Both the position numbers and the translations under genes were made by a program. 64,000 bases of DNA from the NCBI RefSeq assembly GCF_043641075.1, contig NZ_JBHZRC010000004.1, positions 62,001-126,000 of the forward strand, written 5' to 3'. Of this stretch, positions 44,620 to 53,202 are shown piece after piece. The notes under the pieces were generated by a model. The model ran no database searches and was not told the DNA's origin. It saw only the letters and a program-made list of their open reading frames with translations. This stretch comes from Bacillus_BD oryzisoli_A (lineage in GTDB: Bacteria > Bacillota > Bacilli > Bacillales > Cytobacillaceae). The stretch's first letter is position 1; every line of letters starts with the position of its first letter.

Positions 44620-45579
44620 TTAGATAGAAAGCTCTTTTGACAATGTTAATAGATTCATATCTACTGTATGAGTTTCTCCTAAAATAGCTGCAATATCATT
44701 ATCTATCACTTGATTGTTTTTCATTCCAACAGCTCTTCCACCCCGGCCTTTGATCAAAAGCTCTACTGCACGTGCACCAAGACGACTTGCCAGTACACGA
44801 TCAAAGACGGTAGGGGAACCGCCGCGCTGAATATGTCCTAATATCGAAACACGAGTATCAAAATCGATCATCTCTTTTATTTTCTTTCCAAATTCAACAC
44901 CGCTTGCAACACCTTCAGCAACGATGATAATACTATGCTTCTTGCCACGCTCTTGTGCTTGTAATAACCTTCGACAAATATTTTCCATGTCATAGTTATC
45001 TTCAGGAATGAGGATTGTTTCAGCTCCGCCTGCAAGCCCGGACCATAGTGCAATATCACCCGCATTACGTCCCATCACTTCAATCACAAAGGCGCGCTCA
45101 TGGGATTGCGCTGTATCTCTAATTCTATCAACCGCTTCAATAACTGTATTTAAAGCGGTGTCGAAGCCAATGGTATATTGTGTTCCGGGAATATCGTTGT
45201 CAATCGTTCCAGGTACACCAACACAAGGGAAGCCAAGCTCCGTTAGTGCCTTTGCCCCTCGGTACGATCCATCTCCACCAATCACCACTAACCCTTCAAT
45301 GCCAGCTGACTTTAACTGCTCTATACCTTTTAATTGCCCGTCTGTTGTTTTAAACTCTTCACATCTCGCTGAGCGAAGCATTGTACCGCCGCGATGAATG
45401 ATATCGCCGACAGATCCAAGCTCAAGTTTTTCAATATTCCCATTCATTAAACCTGAATAGCCGCCATAAATGCCATATACTTCTACACCATGGTAAATGG
45501 CTTTCCGAACAACTGCTCTAACTGCAGCATTCATTCCAGGTGCGTCTCCTCCGCTTGTTAAAACACCTATACGTTTCAT
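44620..45579 (-). CDS. pfkA: ATP-dependent 6-phosphofructokinase
   Basis: The enzyme phosphorylates fructose 6-phosphate. The ATG at 45579 gives 319 residues, the usual bacterial PfkA length; another ATG one codon upstream is too close to GGAG. Motifs: GVLTSGGDAPGMN (ATP), VIGGDGSYRGA, GVPGTIDNDIPGT (catalytic Asp), VEVMGRNAGDIA-type segment and ILGHIQRGGSPTVFDR. It follows ptsI by 27 bases and precedes fbaA. In B. subtilis pfkA is paired with pyk, so the PTS neighbours here are unusual. Confidence 0.94.
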   Translation of the reverse strand: MKRIGVLTSGGDAPGMNAAVRAVVRKAIYHGVEVYGIYGGYSGLMNGNIEKLELGSVGDIIHRGGTMLRSARCEEFKTTDGQLKGIEQLKSAGIEGLVVIGGDGSYRGAKALTELGFPCVGVPGTIDNDIPGTQYTIGFDTALNTVIEAVDRIRDTAQSHERAFVIEVMGRNAGDIALWSGLAGGAETILIPEDNYDMENICRRLLQAQERGKKHSIIIVAEGVASGVEFGKKIKEMIDFDTRVSILGHIQRGGSPTVFDRVLASRLGARAVELLIKGRGGRAVGMKNNQVIDNDIAAILGETHTVDMNLLTLSKELSI

Positions 45580-45606
45580 CATTTCACTCCAAAAACACGT
45601 ATTATC

Positions 45607-47334
45607 TTAAATGCTCACAACTTCTTCTGTTCTTACTTTTACTAACTCAACAACTTCAGCTGTTGTACTCATTTGCAAGGCTTTTTCAGCTAATTCTTCC
45701 ATTTCCTTTTTAGAAAAGCGGAGAATTTGCGAACGCGCTTTAAGGATCGATGTCGCACTCATCGAAAACTCATCAAGACCTAAGCCTAGCAATAATGGGA
45801 TCGCCGTTTCGTCTCCTGCCATTTCCCCGCACATACCGGCCCATTTCCCTTCCTTATGTGCAGCATCGATCACCATTTTCACCAACCGTAAAATGGCTGG
45901 GCTGTATGGCTGATAAAGATAAGATACCCGTTCATTCATACGATCTGCAGCCATCGTATATTGAATTAAGTCATTTGTTCCAATACTAAAGAAATCCACT
46001 TCTTTTGCAAATTGATCCGCCATGACGGCTGTTGAAGGAATTTCGACCATAATCCCAAGTTCAATATTCTCTGAAACAAGGATTCCTTCACTCACTAGCT
46101 TTTGCTTTTCTTCTATTAAAATAGCCTTTGCTGCACGGAATTCATCTAAATTAGCAATCATTGGAAACATTATTTTTAAATTCCCATACGTACTAGCCCG
46201 TAATAATGCACGCAATTGTGTACGGAATAGTTCCTGCTCTTCAAGGCAGAGACGAATCGCACGGAATCCAAGGAAAGGATTCATTTCTTTTGGTAAATCT
46301 AAATATGGCAGCTCTTTATCTCCGCCAATATCCAATGTTCTTACGACAACAGGCTTTCCATTCATCCCTTCAAGAACGGCTTTATAGGATTCAAACTGCT
46401 CATCTTCTGTTGGGAGTTCGTTACGGCCCATATACAAAAATTCTGTTCGGTATAAACCAATGCCCTCACCACCATTGCCGATAACCCCTTCTAAATCATT
46501 AGGTGTTCCAATGTTAGCAGCTAATTCTACGTGGTGACCATCAGCCGAAACCGTTTTTTCATGTAAAAGCTTTGCCCATTCTGCCTTTTGTTCTTCATAA
46601 CGAATTTGTTCCTGTTCATATTGAGCAATGAGTTCTAATGTAGGATTTATATGAACTTCGCCCTTTAAGCCATCAACGATGATAAAATCACCATGTTGAA
46701 TATCCACTGTTGCCGTTTTCGTTCCAACAACAGCGGGAATTTCCATTGAACGAGCCATAATGGCGGAATGAGAGGTACGGCCGCCGATATTGGTTGTAAA
46801 ACCTTTAACAAATTGACGGTTTAATTGTGCTGTATCAGAAGGGGTTAAATCCTCCGCCACAATAATAGCTTCCTCCGATATCATGCTTGGATTTACTATT
46901 TGCACACCAAGTAAATGTGAAAGGACACGTTTCGTCACATCGCGTATATCCGCAGCACGCTCTTTCATATAATCATTGTCCATCTGTTCAAACAGCATAA
47001 CAAACATGTCTGCAACTTCCTTCAGGGCATGTTCTGCGTTTACCTTTTCTGTTTTTACTTTATCCTCAATTGGAGTAATGAGTTCTGGATCACTTAGTAC
47101 TAGCAAGTGTGCATCAAATATGGCTGCCTCTTCTTCACCAAGCTCCACCTTCGCCTTTTCGCGAATCGTCTCGAGCTCTGTTTTAGATGTTGTTACTGCA
47201 GCATGAAATCGTTCCAACTCCTGAGCAGCGTCCTCAATTGCTTTCTTTTCAAACGAAAGAACTGGTTCAACTAATCGATAGGCTTTAGCCATTGCAATTC
47301 CACTTGACGCAGCAATTCCTTTTAGAAAAGTCAT
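45607..47334 (-). CDS. ptsI: PTS enzyme I (phosphoenolpyruvate-protein phosphotransferase)
   Basis: The 575-residue enzyme I takes phosphate from PEP to HPr. The active-site histidine lies in GGRTSHSAIMARSMEIPAVVG. The PEP-binding barrel carries GIGLYRTEFLYMGR, FLGFRAIRLCLE, EIPSTAVMADQF and GTNDLIQYTMAADR, with the C-terminal AGMCGEMAGD cysteine. The ATG shares one base with the ptsH stop (TAATG), so the two are coupled. The gene order ptsH-ptsI is standard, but here they are preceded by gapN and followed by pfkA, with no ptsG. Confidence 0.95.
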   Translation of the reverse strand: MTFLKGIAASSGIAMAKAYRLVEPVLSFEKKAIEDAAQELERFHAAVTTSKTELETIREKAKVELGEEEAAIFDAHLLVLSDPELITPIEDKVKTEKVNAEHALKEVADMFVMLFEQMDNDYMKERAADIRDVTKRVLSHLLGVQIVNPSMISEEAIIVAEDLTPSDTAQLNRQFVKGFTTNIGGRTSHSAIMARSMEIPAVVGTKTATVDIQHGDFIIVDGLKGEVHINPTLELIAQYEQEQIRYEEQKAEWAKLLHEKTVSADGHHVELAANIGTPNDLEGVIGNGGEGIGLYRTEFLYMGRNELPTEDEQFESYKAVLEGMNGKPVVVRTLDIGGDKELPYLDLPKEMNPFLGFRAIRLCLEEQELFRTQLRALLRASTYGNLKIMFPMIANLDEFRAAKAILIEEKQKLVSEGILVSENIELGIMVEIPSTAVMADQFAKEVDFFSIGTNDLIQYTMAADRMNERVSYLYQPYSPAILRLVKMVIDAAHKEGKWAGMCGEMAGDETAIPLLLGLGLDEFSMSATSILKARSQILRFSKKEMEELAEKALQMSTTAEVVELVKVRTEEVVSI

Positions 47335-47600
47335 TATTGTCCCAACCCCTCTTTATGTAATATATCTTGTAATGCCGTCAGTGCATCCTGCTCATCTTCA
47401 CCCTCTGCGCTGACTTTAATTTCAGCACCTTGGCCAATCCCTAAAGACATGACGCCCATAATCGATTTTAAATCAACGGTTCTCTCTTTATATTCAAGAT
47501 GAATAGTAGAATCAAACTGGCTTGCCAAACCTACTAATACAGTGGCCGGACGTGCATGAAGCCCTGATTCTGCTGTAATTGTAAAGGTTTTTTCTGTCAC
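47334..47600 (-). CDS. ptsH: PTS phosphocarrier protein HPr
   Basis: The 88-residue HPr starts at GTG (47600) after AAAGGA. His15 (GLHARPATVLV) takes phosphate from enzyme I. Ser46 (LKSIMGVMSLGI) is the HPr kinase site used in carbon catabolite repression in Firmicutes. Both regions are intact, so it can work in transport and in CcpA signalling. It overlaps ptsI by one base and lies 85 bases after gapN, with a hairpin in that gap. Confidence 0.95.
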   Translation of the reverse strand: MTEKTFTITAESGLHARPATVLVGLASQFDSTIHLEYKERTVDLKSIMGVMSLGIGQGAEIKVSAEGEDEQDALTALQDILHKEGLGQ

Positions 47601-47635
47601 TTTTATTCAAGTCCTTTCGCTCTCTATTTTTAATT

Positions 47636-47665
47636 GCTGTCCCAACTAGTCAAAGCTGGGACAGC
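47636..47665 (-). other. Hairpin between gapN and ptsH
   Basis: GCTGTCCC and GGGACAGC pair with a 14-base loop. The minus strand continues AATTAAAAATAG, without a U-run. A partial terminator or processing site that sets gapN against ptsHI levels is possible. Confidence 0.55.
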
Positions 47666-47685
47666 ACCATTGCTTTTTCATTAAA

Positions 47686-49137
47686 CTAGGCTAGGTTTAA
47701 AACTGTTACCTTTTCCCTTGTCATTGATTCAAGGCTTTTACGGATTCCCTGCGCTCCCATTCCTGACTTCTTCACACCAATAAACGGGAAGTGATCGGGA
47801 CCGCGCTCTGTACGTCCGTTGATTTGCACAGAACCTGTGTCGATTTTATTCGCAATCGCAAATGCACGATTGATATCTTTAGTAAAGACGCTTGCCTGTA
47901 GACCGAATTCTGATTTGTTTGCTATTTGCACTGCTTCATCGTCCGTTCTAACACGAATAATTGGCAAGACAGGTCCAAATGGCTCTTCCCACGCTACATT
48001 CATATTTCCTGTCACATGATCAAGAAGGGTTGGATAAATTAAGTTTCGATCACGTTTATTACCTGTTACAACAGTTGCGCCTTTTTGAACGGCATCGTCA
48101 ACTAACCCTTGTACAAAGTCGGCTGATGCATCATCAATCAATGGAACAATCGTACTTTCTTGTTCTGGAGAACCAACAGATAAACGCTCTACTTCTGCTT
48201 TCAGCAGCGAAACAAGCTCATCCGCTACATTTTCATGAACTAATACCCGCTTAATCGCTGTACAGCGTTGACCAGAGTATGAGAATGCTCCGCTGATAAT
48301 TTGTGACGCAGTTTCATGTAAATCTGCATCATCGCACACAATGCCAGGATCTTTACCGCCAAGCTCAAGAACAAGCGGGATCATCTTGGCTCTTTCAGCC
48401 AAGCGAACACCAGTATTTGTACCGCCCGTAAACGAAATCATGTTAATCCCTTCATGTTCAACTAGATAATCACCAATCACAGAACCACGTCCTGTCACCA
48501 AATTGACAAGACCTTTCGGCAATCCAGCTTTATCAAGGGCCTCAATCATTTTCACTCCGCTTATGGAGCCTTGTGTTGCAGGTTTAAAAATAACCGCATT
48601 TCCCGCCATTAATGCTGGTGCCACTTTTGCAGCTGCCAAGTTGACTGGATAGTTAAACGGTGCAACTGCTAATACAACACCTAGTGGGACACGTTGAGTG
48701 ATCGCCAATTTGGATGCCACTCCACCAGGAAAGCTGTCACCCCTCATGCTTTCCCCATGCATATGTAACGCTTCTTCAATTGTATAACGAATGAAATCGG
48801 CAGTACGCACCACTTCTTTTTGTGCATCTTTTCGGCCTTTCCCCACTTCTTTCATAATAATTTCGGCCATTTCTTCTTGCATGTTGACTAATTCATCTGC
48901 CCATTTATATAAATACGCCGCACGTTGCTGCAGGGAAGCTTCAGCCCATTTCTGTTGTGATTCATGTGCGAAACGAATGGCCTCATCTACTTCTTTTTTC
49001 GTAATGGCTTGTACTTTTCCAATGACTTCATGAAGGTAAGGTGATAAAATGTCAATCGTTTGCCCTGATTGACTCTCCTTCCACTCTCCGTTCACATAGT
49101 ACTTATAAGGTGATACCGTTAATACGTTTTTTGTCAT
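47686..49137 (-). CDS. gapN: Non-phosphorylating NADP-dependent glyceraldehyde-3-phosphate dehydrogenase (GapN)
   Basis: GapN oxidises glyceraldehyde 3-phosphate directly to 3-phosphoglycerate with NADP+, skipping the ATP step of phosphoglycerate kinase. The 483-residue sequence has APFNYPVNLAAAKVAPAL, the FTGGTNTG cofactor loop, the LELGGKDP glutamate, SGQRCTAIKR (catalytic Cys) and QINGRTERGPDHFPFIG, the phosphate-binding GapN hallmark. AGGAGG precedes the ATG. It heads the gapN-ptsHI-pfkA-fbaA run behind a sigma-A promoter and a CggR-like operator. Confidence 0.92.
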   Translation of the reverse strand: MTKNVLTVSPYKYYVNGEWKESQSGQTIDILSPYLHEVIGKVQAITKKEVDEAIRFAHESQQKWAEASLQQRAAYLYKWADELVNMQEEMAEIIMKEVGKGRKDAQKEVVRTADFIRYTIEEALHMHGESMRGDSFPGGVASKLAITQRVPLGVVLAVAPFNYPVNLAAAKVAPALMAGNAVIFKPATQGSISGVKMIEALDKAGLPKGLVNLVTGRGSVIGDYLVEHEGINMISFTGGTNTGVRLAERAKMIPLVLELGGKDPGIVCDDADLHETASQIISGAFSYSGQRCTAIKRVLVHENVADELVSLLKAEVERLSVGSPEQESTIVPLIDDASADFVQGLVDDAVQKGATVVTGNKRDRNLIYPTLLDHVTGNMNVAWEEPFGPVLPIIRVRTDDEAVQIANKSEFGLQASVFTKDINRAFAIANKIDTGSVQINGRTERGPDHFPFIGVKKSGMGAQGIRKSLESMTREKVTVLNLA

Positions 49138-49191
49138 CGAAATTCCTCCTCTAAATGGATACTGACTTAGTCACAAAAAGAATGTAAACGA

Positions 49192-49228
49192 GGGACAATA
49201 TTTGTCCCATAAGGACAAATATTGTCCC
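49192..49228 (-). promoter_or_regulatory. Tandem CggR-like operator in the gapN leader
   Basis: On the minus strand: GGGAC-N6-TGTCC, four bases, GGGAC-N6-TGTCC. This is the pattern I recall for the B. subtilis CggR operator (CGGGAC-N6-TGTCC twice, N4 apart), except that the leading C is absent, so the repeat period is 20 rather than 21. The whole is also a 16-bp inverted repeat with a 5-base centre. It lies about +33 to +69 from the predicted start, downstream of the promoter as at B. subtilis cggR. Confidence 0.72.
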
Positions 49229-49267
49229 TATTAGCGCAAAAAAAATAACCTTTCATTTGTGATTTTT

Positions 49268-49296
49268 ATTGTAACAAGGTTATATCTATCTTTCAA
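49268..49296 (-). promoter_or_regulatory. Sigma-A promoter of the gapN-ptsHI-pfkA-fbaA unit
   Basis: Minus strand TTGAAA (49291-49296), 17-base spacer, TACAAT (49268-49273). Confidence 0.78.
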
Positions 49297-49462
49297 CAAT
49301 TTTTTGAATTGCGTGTAAACACTTTTTATTCTTTGTTTTCACAATCCCTTGTTTCATGCTAGATACGAGAACAAAAAAATTTTTTGTTAGACGTACTTTT
49401 ATTCCAGCAAAATTCTCTCTCGTATCCTTGGTGAAAGGGAAATGGTTTATTTAAAATGAATA

Positions 49463-49506
49463 GAAAAAGCCGATATTTCCTTTGAACAGGAAATACCGGC
49501 TTTTCT
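49463..49506 (-). terminator. Terminator after the 34-residue peptide gene
   Basis: AAAGCCGGTATTTCC...GGAAATATCGGCTTTT on the minus strand with a short T-rich tail. It closes the MocR-small peptide region. Confidence 0.75.
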
Positions 49507-49572
49507 CAGCTTTTATTGCTCTATCAAAATATTATTATCATCCATTTTAATGAAGAGGCATATCAAATTCAA

Positions 49573-49677
49573 TTAGTTAGCTTTTTTATTCGTTTTCCAT
49601 TCAAGTCCACTTGAAATACATCCCATACTAACTATTTGTAAAAGGATGTAAAGAGTATTATGTAACCAATTTGGCAT
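49573..49677 (-). CDS. Small hydrophobic peptide of 34 residues
   Basis: The minus strand reads GGAGGT, then ATG after seven bases, then 34 codons to TAA. The product begins MPNWLHNTLYILLQIV and ends in a charged tail (EWKTNKKAN). It has one short hydrophobic stretch (about 9-18) and a cysteine at residue 20. It begins 52 bases after the MocR gene and is followed by a terminator, so it may be the last gene of that transcript. I recognise no family. The strong ribosome site and placement support translation, but conservation is untested. Confidence 0.55.
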   Translation of the reverse strand: MPNWLHNTLYILLQIVSMGCISSGLEWKTNKKAN

Positions 49678-49728
49678 TAGTTGGTACCTCCAAAATATTA
49701 TATTACTGAAACCTTTATCCTTCAAAAT

Positions 49729-51159
49729 TTATAAGGAATAAAATGCTTCAGAGAACCTTTTTATTCCTTCATTTATGGTTATTTCATCTTCTCTTGCAAA
49801 AGTAAACCGAACAAACCCCTTCTTTGATCCTAGCGTTGAACCGGGAACATAAATAACGCCTCTTTTTATAGATTCTTCCAACAGTTTTGTTTCATCAACA
49901 TTTTTATTAAGCTTACACCATATATGGATTCCTCCCTGAGGAATATCAAACTCAACTTGATTGTTCAAATAAAACCTAAGACTAGTGACAATCTGATCCC
50001 TTCGTTTTTCCAACTCTTTTATTAATCTTTTCATATGGGAATGAAAATTTTCCGATTCTAAAAAATCATTGGCAATCCATTGCGTAAAGCTCGCGTGCCC
50101 GAAGTCAATTTGTTGTTTCGCATCGGATAAACGTTCTATTACAGGCCTCGGTCCAATAATCCAGCCAATTCTTAATCCAGACGCAACAATCTTAGACAAT
50201 GAGCTGATATATAATACATTTCCATGGGCATCCATCGACTTAAGTGTGGGAACGGGTTCCCCTGTATAGGAGGTTAAACTATATGGATCATCCTCTACGA
50301 CAGGTATCCCATACTCAGATGATATTTCCAAAATTTCCTTCCGCTGATGTTCATTAAGTACAGAACCTGTAGGATTTTGATAAGCCGAATTTAAAAATAT
50401 CATTCTAATTCGATGTTTTTTATACAATGAAAGTATTTCATTTGAATTTATTCCACTCTTACCTACTGATAACAAATATGGTTTAAGTCCGGCAGATTTA
50501 AATATGGGTAGATTATAATTATAGGACGGGTCTTCTATTGCAACAGCATCTCCCGGCTTTAACAAGCATTGAACGACTAAATGTAACGCTTGTTGTGCAC
50601 CTGAAGTAATAAGTATGGAGGAAGGTGATGAATCAATTTTCCTAAATTGCCTAACATGCTTGGTAATGGTATTTCTTAATATTTCATTACCCTGTGGATG
50701 GTCATAGCCTAAGCTCCCGATAAAGGATCTAGTCGAAGTAATTTCTCTTAAATATTTCATAGGAAATAGATCCTCTGACAATTCCCCGCTTGCTAGATTA
50801 ATCAATTTCTGTTCAACTGCTTCTTTTCGTATCCTTTGTGTAACAGGTAAATTAGGCAAAAAAGAACCAGCCTCAATATATCGATTCCAACTCGGAATAC
50901 GTTTTTTTGTTATTCCCCATATATCCTTATTAATGGTTGTTCCGCTTCCTCTGTTTCTTTGAATAAGTCCATTCGATACTAACTCGTTATATGCTGCAAC
51001 CACTGTGCTTCGGTTTATTTCCAGTTCCTTTGCTAGGTATCTTTCAGACGGTAATGGTTTATCAGGTGGAAATGTGCCATCAGTTATCCCATTTTCAATA
51101 TATTCTGCAAGTTGTTTATAGATTGCCTTTTTTGCCCTTCGATCTGGTTTCCAATTCAT
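49729..51159 (-). CDS. MocR-type regulator (GntR HTH fused to class I aminotransferase fold)
   Basis: The ATG at 51159 after AAGGA gives MNWKPDRRAKKAIYKQLAEYIENG and 476 residues. The frame open to 51189 has no better site. The N-terminal winged HTH (about 15-80, PSERYLAKELEINRSTVVAAYNEL) is followed by a PLP aminotransferase-like domain with the PLP lysine in SSLSKIVASGLRIGW. MocR proteins are regulators that sense PLP or amino compounds (for example PdxR, GabR). GabR would fit the GABA theme, but its target gabT is 16 kb away under sigma-54 promoters, so I leave it unassigned. Confidence 0.87.
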   Translation of the reverse strand: MNWKPDRRAKKAIYKQLAEYIENGITDGTFPPDKPLPSERYLAKELEINRSTVVAAYNELVSNGLIQRNRGSGTTINKDIWGITKKRIPSWNRYIEAGSFLPNLPVTQRIRKEAVEQKLINLASGELSEDLFPMKYLREITSTRSFIGSLGYDHPQGNEILRNTITKHVRQFRKIDSSPSSILITSGAQQALHLVVQCLLKPGDAVAIEDPSYNYNLPIFKSAGLKPYLLSVGKSGINSNEILSLYKKHRIRMIFLNSAYQNPTGSVLNEHQRKEILEISSEYGIPVVEDDPYSLTSYTGEPVPTLKSMDAHGNVLYISSLSKIVASGLRIGWIIGPRPVIERLSDAKQQIDFGHASFTQWIANDFLESENFHSHMKRLIKELEKRRDQIVTSLRFYLNNQVEFDIPQGGIHIWCKLNKNVDETKLLEESIKRGVIYVPGSTLGSKKGFVRFTFAREDEITINEGIKRFSEAFYSL

Positions 51160-51264
51160 ATTTACAGTCCTTATGATAATATATGCCATGTCTTTTTATC
51201 ACATAAAGCATGACCTATTTTCATTATGACAATATTAGGTTATTAAATCATCCTATTTGTTGTT

Positions 51265-51459
51265 TTATGAGAAAAACCTGATGTATACTCCAAGAGAAAT
51301 TAACCCGAAGAGAATAATGATTACATAAATAATAGTTAAATTTGAGAAATTTCTTTTTGTCGAGCTGCTATAATTATCGTCACCTTTTCCTGCGATTATC
51401 AGTGTCGAAACAATAGCTATTATTAAAACAATTATTAACAGAGCATATAGAACCTTCAT
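51265..51459 (-). CDS. Small membrane protein, 64 residues, two predicted helices
   Basis: A GAGGTG ribosome site precedes the ATG. The product has hydrophobic segments at about 4-24 and 42-62 joined by a polar loop (GKGDDNYSSSTKRN). No family recognised. It lies 106 bases upstream of the MocR gene on the same strand, with no clear terminator between. Translation is likely from the ribosome site. Function unknown. Confidence 0.65.
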   Translation of the reverse strand: MKVLYALLIIVLIIAIVSTLIIAGKGDDNYSSSTKRNFSNLTIIYVIIILFGLISLGVYIRFFS

Positions 51460-51592
51460 TTTTCACCTCTATATATACATTGTTTAGGGAAGATTAAGGT
51501 GTACTAATCTAGTATAAAGTATATGCATATATAGTTAACCATCCACTTTTTGATTATTTTCACCATCCACTTTGCTCATTCCAATTTCAAGC

Positions 51593-51640
51593 AAAAAAAA
51601 GATAGAATTCAAAAGATTGAATACCTTCTGAATTCTATCT
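51593..51640 (-). terminator. Terminator after adk
   Basis: Minus-strand AGATAGAATTC...GAATTCTATCT then T8. Confidence 0.88.
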
Positions 51641-51646
51641 GAATTA

Positions 51647-52303
51647 TTATATTAATGTAGGTACAATAAGGATATCTTCTATTTCTTTAAACACTACGTC
51701 AATCTTTTGATTGCCCTCCACATTACGCAACGTCCCTTTTTCTTGATAGAAATCAAGAAGCGGCTGCTGCTGGTCAATATTGACTTTTAATCGTGTGCCG
51801 ACTGTCTCTTCATTATCATCAGCACGCTGGTAAAGCTCCCCGTTGCATTTATCACATTCCCCATCAACCTTCGTTGGGTTATAGATCATATGGTAGGTTG
51901 AACCGCAGTCACGACAAATACGACGGCCGGTTAATCTAGCCATTAGCTCACTTTGGTCAACATTGATATATAATACATGGTTAATGCTTCTTCCCAGATC
52001 TGCCAATATTTGTTCAAGCGCCTCAGCTTGAGCAGTTGTTCTCGGGAAACCATCTAGTAGAAAGCCTTTTGAGCAATCATCCTTGCTTAAACGTTCGCGA
52101 ACAACACCAATTGTCACTTCATCCGGCACGAGTTCACCAGCGTCCATATATTCCTTTGCCCTCTTGCCAAGTTGTGTGCCATCCTTTATGGCTGCACGAA
52201 ACATATCTCCTGTAGATATATGAGGAATATCATACTTTTTAATTAATTGTTCAGCTTGTGTTCCTTTACCTGCTCCTGGAAGTCCCATCAATAATAAATT
52301 CAC
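51647..52303 (-). CDS. adk: Adenylate kinase, zinc-binding type
   Basis: The enzyme interconverts ATP+AMP and 2 ADP. The 218-residue protein has the P-loop GLPGAGKGT (7-15), the AMP-binding STGDMFRAA and DGFPRTTAQAE segments, and a long lid with zinc cysteines at 130, 133, 150 and 153. A GGAGAG site precedes the ATG. In Bacillaceae adk normally lies between secY and map in the ribosomal protein operon. Here it stands alone between a membrane transporter and a small membrane protein, so it may be a second copy. A long inverted repeat lies just upstream. Confidence 0.94.
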   Translation of the reverse strand: MNLLLMGLPGAGKGTQAEQLIKKYDIPHISTGDMFRAAIKDGTQLGKRAKEYMDAGELVPDEVTIGVVRERLSKDDCSKGFLLDGFPRTTAQAEALEQILADLGRSINHVLYINVDQSELMARLTGRRICRDCGSTYHMIYNPTKVDGECDKCNGELYQRADDNEETVGTRLKVNIDQQQPLLDFYQEKGTLRNVEGNQKIDVVFKEIEDILIVPTLI

Positions 52304-52343
52304 AGATAATCTCTCCTTTTATTATTTAATTTATGATAGTGGT

Positions 52344-52419
52344 TAAATGGCCTTTGGTATATACGTACATGGCAATTCAAAAGAATCACTTATTGTACGC
52401 ATATATCAAAGGCCATTTA
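52344..52419. repeat. 76-bp inverted repeat upstream of adk
   Basis: Outer arms TAAATGGCCTTTG/CAAAGGCCATTTA are perfect (13 bp), continuing as the imperfect pair GTATATACGTAC/GTACGCATATAT around a 26-base centre. There is no T-run, so it is not a normal terminator. It could be a leader structure or a small mobile repeat. Confidence 0.75.
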
Positions 52420-52544
52420 TTTTACCTGTTAACTGATAGAACCATTTTCAATTTGGTAGAGTGAGCATGGCAGTATCAATTTAATATGATTTAATCATGT
52501 AAATTACTAAGATTTTGGAAGCAGAAGAACCGCCCCCTTGCTTA

Positions 52545-53156
52545 TTAAGCACTTTTTCCAAAACGTTCGATTTGTTTCTTTTTGAATGTTCCAATTGGAA
52601 GAATGTCTTTTTCAAATAACGGATTTAAAATGCCTGCAGCGGAAGCATACCAGGCAGCAAATGCTGTTGCTAATCCAAAGTATCCTGCCATTGGACCGGA
52701 AATGATTCTAAACTCTGTTAAATCTAATAAGATAAAGGTAATAAATAATAATGTAAAAACAAGATTTAATGCTGGATTAATTCGGAAAGTTCCAATCCAC
52801 ATATAGAAAGTGAAGATTGTCCAAGCAACTAAAAATATCCCTAAAGCAATATTCATGTCTTCACCGAAGTGTAATACACCTGTTAATTCAAAATAAATCA
52901 TAGAAGATAAGGAAATCCAGAAAGCACCGTAGGAAGTAAATGCAGTCGCACCAAATGTATTATCCTTTTTAAATTCCCACATTCCTGCCAACAGCTGCGC
53001 CAAACCTCCATAGAATAATCCTAATGTTAAAAATACATCTCCAACAGAGGCTGGAAGAAAACCTGCATTTTTACAGCTTAAAACAAAGGTTGTTAAGGCA
53101 AAAGCCGCTAGTCCTAATGGACCTGGATCTGCAATCGAAATCTTTTTTTCACTCAT
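52545..53156 (-). CDS. Acetate/succinate transporter (GPR1/FUN34/SatP family)
   Basis: The 203-residue protein has six hydrophobic segments and starts with ADPGPLGLAAFALTTF, a variant of the family NPAPLGL motif; GGLAQLLAGMWEFKKDNTFGATAFTSYGAFW is the second hallmark region. Family members take up acetate or succinate with protons, or act as anion channels. It lies 46 bases downstream of the citrate synthase gene on the same strand, suggesting an operon joining carboxylate uptake to the TCA cycle entry step. Confidence 0.88.
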   Translation of the reverse strand: MSEKKISIADPGPLGLAAFALTTFVLSCKNAGFLPASVGDVFLTLGLFYGGLAQLLAGMWEFKKDNTFGATAFTSYGAFWISLSSMIYFELTGVLHFGEDMNIALGIFLVAWTIFTFYMWIGTFRINPALNLVFTLLFITFILLDLTEFRIISGPMAGYFGLATAFAAWYASAAGILNPLFEKDILPIGTFKKKQIERFGKSA

Positions 53157-53202
53157 CGTTTTCTACCCCTTACAATAAATTTAACTTGCTAACAAAATGA
53201 TC

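Noticed and set aside
49729..51159. GabR, the GABA-responsive activator
   Set aside because: MocR architecture fits, but gabT and gabD are distant and have sigma-54 promoters, so no target link is visible.
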